A stretch of DNA of 64,000 nucleotides, from assembly GCF_047948215.1 (NCBI RefSeq), contig NC_134455.1, positions 80,031,689 to 80,095,688 on the forward strand. The letters run 5' to 3'. The translations under genes were made by a program, and so were the position numbers. The DNA is from Lycorma delicatula. Lineage: Eukaryota; Arthropoda; Insecta; Hemiptera; Fulgoridae. Below, in pieces: positions 59,374 to 64,000 of the stretch. Each line of letters begins with the position of its first letter. Position 1 is the stretch's first letter. A model generated the notes under the pieces. The model saw nothing but the letters and a program-made list of their open reading frames with translations. It did not search any database and was not told where the DNA came from.

Positions 59374-60609
59374 AATGAGTACAAAAGGACAGTGTCTACA
59401 ATCTTTTACAGTAAATGAAAAACTGCGCGTTACAGAAGATGCTGAAAAAATTGGAAAGCGGACAGCAGGAAGAAATTTTGACATAGATGAAAGCTGCATT
59501 CGAGACTGGCGTAAGAAGAAACAACTTCTGGTGAAAGGCACTGATAATAAAAGGGCTTTTCGTGGCTTAAAATCAAAATACACAGACATAGAAAAAAATT
59601 GTATGACTTTGTTATGGAAGAAAGGAAATGCGGTTTTGCTGTCACGACAGAAATGTGTCAATCATGTGCTCGTGAAATCGCTAAATTATTGAATAAAGTT
59701 GATTTTAAAGCAAGCCGTGGAAGTATAACACGATTATTTTCACGAAATGATTTGTCAATAAGACGAAAGACAACCATTTCTCAACGACTTCCAGACGCTT
59801 ATGAACAAAAAATATTACATTTTCACAAATACATAATAAATCTTAGAAAATATAAAGGCTATTTGCCTTCTCAAATAGGAAACGCTGATCAAACCCCCGT
59901 ATATTTTGAAATGCCATTTCACAAAACCGTAAACGAAAACGGTGAAAAAAATTTAACGATTCGCACTGGTGGTAATGAAAAATAAAGGTGTAGTGTTATG
60001 CTTTGCATTACTTCTGATGGATCAAAATTACTTCTGTACATTGTTTTTAAAAGAAAAACTCTTCCTACCGTACAGGTAAATGGAGTTATTATCAGGGCAC
60101 AGGAATCAGGTTGGATGGACAAAACCTTAATTTTAGATCGGATCAGGTGTGTATGTCAAAAGCGATCAGATTTACTTCATAAAAAAAATACCGGTATGCT
60201 AGTAATGGTTAGTTATTGGGGGCATACGACTGATAAAGTGAAAGACATTTTAAAAAAGGGTATGACAGACCAAGTAATAATTCCAGGCGGATTGACATCT
60301 CTATTGCAACCACTAGATGTCTGCATTAATAAATCGTTCAAATCTGCATTAAAACAACTGTACATTAAATGGATGGCTGATGAAAATTTCTTTCTCACGC
60401 CTACAGGAAGAATCAAACGCCCAGATTTTAACCGGATTTGTGTTTGGATAAACGATGCTTGGGAAAGTATTTCCACGGAATTAGTAAGGAAAAGTTTTAA
60501 AAACTGCGGAATATCTAATGAACTTGATGGTAGTGAAGGCGACGATCACCTATGGCAGAGCCACGTGGAGACTACCGGTAACTCTTCTACAAACACTGAC
60601 AGTGACTAA
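59374..60609 (+). pseudogene. Pogo-like transposase with Brinker-type DNA-binding domain, broken
   Basis: The ATG at 59374 starts a Brinker-type helix-turn-helix (FTVNEKLRVTEDAEKIGKRT, AGRNFDIDESCIRDWRKK). A one-base slip in the A-run 59592-59598 moves the reading to the next frame, which goes on with a CENP-B-like domain (FVMEERKCGFAVTTEMC, DFKASRGSITRLFSRNDLSI) and the DDE domain. QIGNADQTPVYFEMP carries the first catalytic Asp (59887). A TAA at 59983 interrupts the frame, then YIVFKRKTLP and GWMDKTLILDRI. The block for the second Asp reads MLVMVSYWGH with Val at 60208, so that acid is lost. GGLTSLLQPLDVCINKSFK holds the third (60316). The end is FKNCGISNELDGSEGDDHLW. Block order and length match POGK-like pogo transposases. 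Three lesions make it inactive. Confidence 0.88.
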
Positions 60610-60906
60610 TTAAAAATAAAATCCCATATTAAAAAGTGTATTGAAATGATCCTTTTCAACATGACGCTTTCTTTTTGTTTTACTGGCCTATTGATTCTGA
60701 ACTAAACTAGTACTTACGGTAATTAATTATTAATGTAATATTAATATTGTAATTTAAATGAACGAATTAGATGCTTTCCTTTCTGAATATTTTCGTATTT
60801 ACGTATTTTTTTATGGTATCTGTTGCACTTTAAAATACCGGTATATACTCGATTTTTTTTTAGATTTTCGGTCCGGAAAATCGAGGTGCGGGGCTTATTC
60901 GTGGCG

Positions 60907-60928
60907 GGGGGTACTCGAATAAATACGG
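60907..60928 (-). repeat. Right terminal inverted repeat of the pogo-like element
   Basis: Exact reverse complement of 56866-56887, followed by TA. Confidence 0.95.
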
Positions 60929-60930
60929 TA

Positions 60931-62809
60931 TATTATTTTTATTGGTCGTAAAATAAAAATTAAACAGAAATATATATGCTACTATTCGTTCTTTTCCTTT
61001 TATTTTTACTAACATATAAAGACAATTTTAGCGATAACGTGAGAGTCGCCCTCATTATTTTTTTTGTTTATTTTTTATTATCATCACAATTTAGGCTCTA
61101 AAATACTTGAAAAAACACATTCAATTTTATACATATCGGTCGCGCTTATATATATATAAAAGACAGTAACGCCAAAATAGTAAGTCAGGATGGATCATTT
61201 TTCTAACAAATGTAGGCAATAATGAAAAACTTATTTTGATTAAACCAGTAGAGAGTAAAAGTTAGTAAATTAAAAAAAACAATAAACATTCAACATCTTG
61301 AGCTATTCGATGATGTGTACTTGTATATACGGATAGTTTCTTTTCGGTCTCAATAAAGCGTGTAGATTTCTACTAGTGTAATATTCATTTCATATTACCA
61401 AAGTAAAATGCTGATCAAATCTTTACAGAAAATCCAAACTGATCTTGCTTATAGGTCGTATATTTTAGGCTAGATTAAAAAAAAGGTACGTAAGATTTCC
61501 AGTGCTGCGTTTAAAAAATAAGGTAATAAAATTGTTTTTTCTCTAAACATTACTAAAAATAAAGTATGTGAAAGCTAAAGAGAACATTTTATACAAAAAT
61601 CAAACAGTATGTTTTGTTGTTTTTATAAAATGTAATAGTTTTTTTAGTAAAATATACTGTTGCAGTTAATAACTACAAAAACATACCAAAAACTTCTTTA
61701 AATATTGGTACGTAGAAAAAATAAATCTCATTTTAAAAAGTTTAGCTTCAATTCCACTAGTTACATTTTTTTTCAGGGAAGAGATATTACCTACCCCGAA
61801 CGTTTTTTATGTTTCATAGATGCATCCACAATAAATGTTTTAAATAAAGAACATTTCAGCCCAAATATTTCTTCATCGATAAGTAATACATGAATACGTA
61901 AAACCAGATTTTTTAAAAATGTGTTATTTATTTAGTTACACATTTTTATTTTGAAGATACTAAACGTTTTTATCAAAAAGGAAAAAAGAAAAGAAAAAAA
62001 TTGGATTTAGGTTTTGCCGCACAGTCGGTCTCTGATTTTTTTATATTTGTATTATTATATAATCAAAAATCTCGACTTATACATCAGCATTTATTGAATT
62101 TAGGAAATAACCACAGGAGAACTTCACAAAAATAAAGAATTTATTTTGTTTACTGTACTCATGTCCAATGGGGCTTCTTCCTATTTCCGACTGAATTTCC
62201 TGTATGCACGTATTTTCCTTTATTCCGTTGAACACCCGCCTTTTTTCCTTGAAATGTAAGCATGCTCCTTGCTAAGGAGCATTTCAGATTTAAAATGTAA
62301 ACTGCTCTTTAACTTCACATAGGAAAAAGGTTGTTCGCAGAATGAAAATCTATGGACAATAGATAAGAATGGTGCGGATAGTTGAGAAACGGCTGGATAG
62401 GGAACGGCAAAAAAACGTTTTTGTTACATTTATTGATTATTTACATTTACAGACAGTTTATATTACCAATGGAAAGAGTATTCTTTGTTCTAAACGTTTA
62501 AATATGAATTTTCCTTTAAATAACTTTCGCCAAATCCAACCGGTAATCGGTCACGTCTGGAACGATTAAGAGAAAGTCTACTGTTTGAGTTGAACAGTAA
62601 GAATAATATTCGGATAACGAAATTATAATAATAATAAACATTTAAAAAATTCAGTAAGTATCGTAAGACAATCGCACTAAAAATAGAATCTGAATCACAA
62701 TCGTAACTTAATGCGTAATTAATTCGATATAAAACATAATATACATCTTACAATAATACGGTTTAAAAATGATAACGGCATAATTATTCTAAAACGTAGA
62801 TAATAGATG
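60931..62809. other. AT-rich stretch, nothing recognised
   Basis: The frames at 61705-61893 and 62369-62569 have no motif. Confidence 0.5.
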
Positions 62810-63160
62810 AGAATAAAGGAGGGAAATCAGAGATCAAACAAAATGGTTTTGGCAGCGAGGGTAAGGAAAGGGGGGTGCATGATTTATTGGTCTAAATCAC
62901 AAGGGCAAAATGTTGGTCTGAACGCGTGTTCTGTAAGGAGGAGGTAAGGGAGGTGGTAGTGGCGGTAGCCATAACTCAAAATGACCCCGTTAACATCCTC
63001 CTTTCTTTAAGCCCCGATGGACCGGCACTAGCGCACACCGTGCAACATTTATCAACCAAGATGGAGATGAAAGATGTAGTCCTAGTTGTACCCCTTACAA
63101 CACCAACACATTACCACAATCATCCACCAAGTCACTGCGCCTCATTATGACAAACACCAC
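62810..63160. other. GC-richer, G-biased block
   Basis: Contains ggtaaggaaaggggggtgca (62860) and gtaaggaggaggtaagggag (62934) with several donor-like gtaag strings, and a frame at 62926-63150 without recognisable domain. It could be a noncoding exon region or an unknown repeat. Confidence 0.3.
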
Positions 63161-63163
63161 ACT

Positions 63164-63165
<2 letters not shown>

Positions 63166-63208
<43 letters not shown>

Positions 63209-63275
63209 TATCACGCAATGCATGAATTACTTTTTTGTGTGGTTGTGTGTGTATATATATATATTGTGTGTGTGT
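63166..63275. repeat. (AT)n and (GT/TA)n microsatellites
   Basis: About 20 AT units (63166-63205), then a GT/TA-rich tract (63236-63275). Confidence 0.92.
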
Positions 63276-63824
63276 ATTTGTTTCTGTTGAAGAATGTGGG
63301 AAATACCACCATCAGACACTAAGAATACTGCTATTCCGATCTTCGGATTCCTATGATCCCTTAGATTGGTCAATATGTGCTAAAATACTATTTCTTTTTT
63401 TATCAAGATATGTTTTTAAAAATATTATGGGTAGTAAAAGTGGTAAAAATAATTTACGCAAAGGGTTTTTTTTTATGGCCAGCATGATGACGTATATTAT
63501 TTATGCTGCAAATAAACAAAATTCACCCAGTATTATAAGGTTACTCAAATAGATCGTGCGACAGTGAATGACCGTAAAATTAAGAAAAAAGAACTGTAGA
63601 AAAATATCAGTAACTTATAGATTAAAAATTTTATTCGATTTAGGGTTCCCACCGAATTTTAAGATTCGTTTTTTCCTGATTATTACTGACCAATTTAGTA
63701 AAACTTTCCCGACTCTCATAATGTTATGTTACTACCGATTACTCTGCAAGATACATATTTTTTTTTTTTTGTAGCCTTCATCATCTCCCTAGTTGCCCAA
63801 TTCATGTATTTTTTATTATTTATT
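63276..63824. other. AT-rich stretch, nothing recognised
   Basis: The open frames at 63235-63552 and 63568-63774 are low-complexity and begin in or next to the microsatellite. Confidence 0.45.
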
Positions 63825-63880
63825 ACTATCAGACCCGGCAATGCTTCGCTATTGCTAGATTTGAGTATACACATAGATTA
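63825..63880. repeat. End of a dispersed repeat (gaagcattgccgggt type)
   Basis: cagacccggcaatgcttcgc, tattgctag (63831-63859); on the other strand this reads ctagcaatagcgaagcattg, ccgggtctg. It resembles in style the gcgaagccgcgacgg ends at 6.2-6.9 kb. The rest of the repeat may run out of the window. Confidence 0.4.
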
Positions 63881-64000
63881 AATGAACACAATTGAAAGTT
63901 TGATGCAACATTAACAAAATGACATTATGGAACTTCACAAAATTTAACCTTTCCCCTTTCCTTTTTTTCCATTTTCATTTTTACCATATTCCCTTTCCTT

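Larger units (their letters stand above)
56864..60930 (+). mobile_element. Complete pogo-like DNA transposon, with a retrotransposon nested in it
   Basis: Perfect 22-base terminal inverted repeats: the left begins ccgtatttattcgagtaccc (56866-56887), the right is its exact reverse complement (60907-60928). Both are flanked by TA (56864-56865, 60929-60930), the Tc1/mariner-superfamily duplication. Subterminal DNA at each side has another GC-rich motif (gcggggctta, 56924 and 60888). Without the nested insert (57011-59060) the element is close to 2.0 kb, a normal size for pogo. It carries one transposase gene (59374-60609). The perfect ends imply a fairly recent jump, and the nested retrotransposon must be younger than that jump. 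Confidence 0.92.

Noticed and set aside
63235..63552. 105-codon frame
   Set aside because: Begins in a GT/TA microsatellite and has no recognisable domain.

Overview
This window looks like a stretch of insect nuclear genome, most likely from a hemipteran. It is very AT-rich, carries long (AT)n and (GT)n microsatellites and poly-A runs, and is littered with class I and class II transposable elements in all stages of decay. The insect assignment rests on the types of mariner, pogo, I-clade and R1-clade elements present. The hemipteran guess rests on my memory of several dispersed repeats (21.6-22.4 kb, 56.1-56.9 kb, 5.1-6.9 kb), so it is an inference. I found no host protein-coding gene, rRNA or functional tRNA that I could defend.

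Layout. 1-780: edge-truncated Tigger/pogo transposase. 1.4-2.3 kb: mariner-like remnant. 5.1-6.9 kb: two copies of a GC-ended repeat, one with a tandem array. 10.5-11.1 kb: mariner-like remnant. 13.2-13.4 kb: tRNA-derived SINE. 17.48-18.80 kb: mariner with both inverted ends. 21.6-22.4 kb: dispersed repeat. 23.9-24.4 kb: a TATA/initiator promoter followed by a decayed Cys-rich reading frame that I cannot identify. 26.0-26.5 and 28.8-29.9 kb: two oppositely oriented fragments of one uncharacterised arthropod gene family. 27.9-28.8 kb: two mariner-like pieces head to head. 31.6-34.7 kb: LINE tail and two mariners. 37.1-42.0 kb: mariner scrap interrupted by a minus-strand R1-like retrotransposon, then another mariner. 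43.48-44.78 kb: mariner with perfect ends. 48.84-55.25 kb: full-length I-clade non-LTR retrotransposon with target-site duplication. 56.87-60.93 kb: complete pogo-like transposon with an R1-clade retrotransposon inserted in it, each insertion marked by its own duplication or inverted ends.

The genes do not form a pathway. They record successive waves of transposition. The best-preserved copies are the I-clade element, the nested pogo/R1 pair and the 43.5-kb mariner; every one carries stops or frameshifts, so none should be autonomous as it stands. The items most worth a second look are the promoter-linked decayed frame at 23.9-24.4 kb, the uncharacterised gene-family fragments, the nested pogo/R1 insertion and the palindromic mariner pair.
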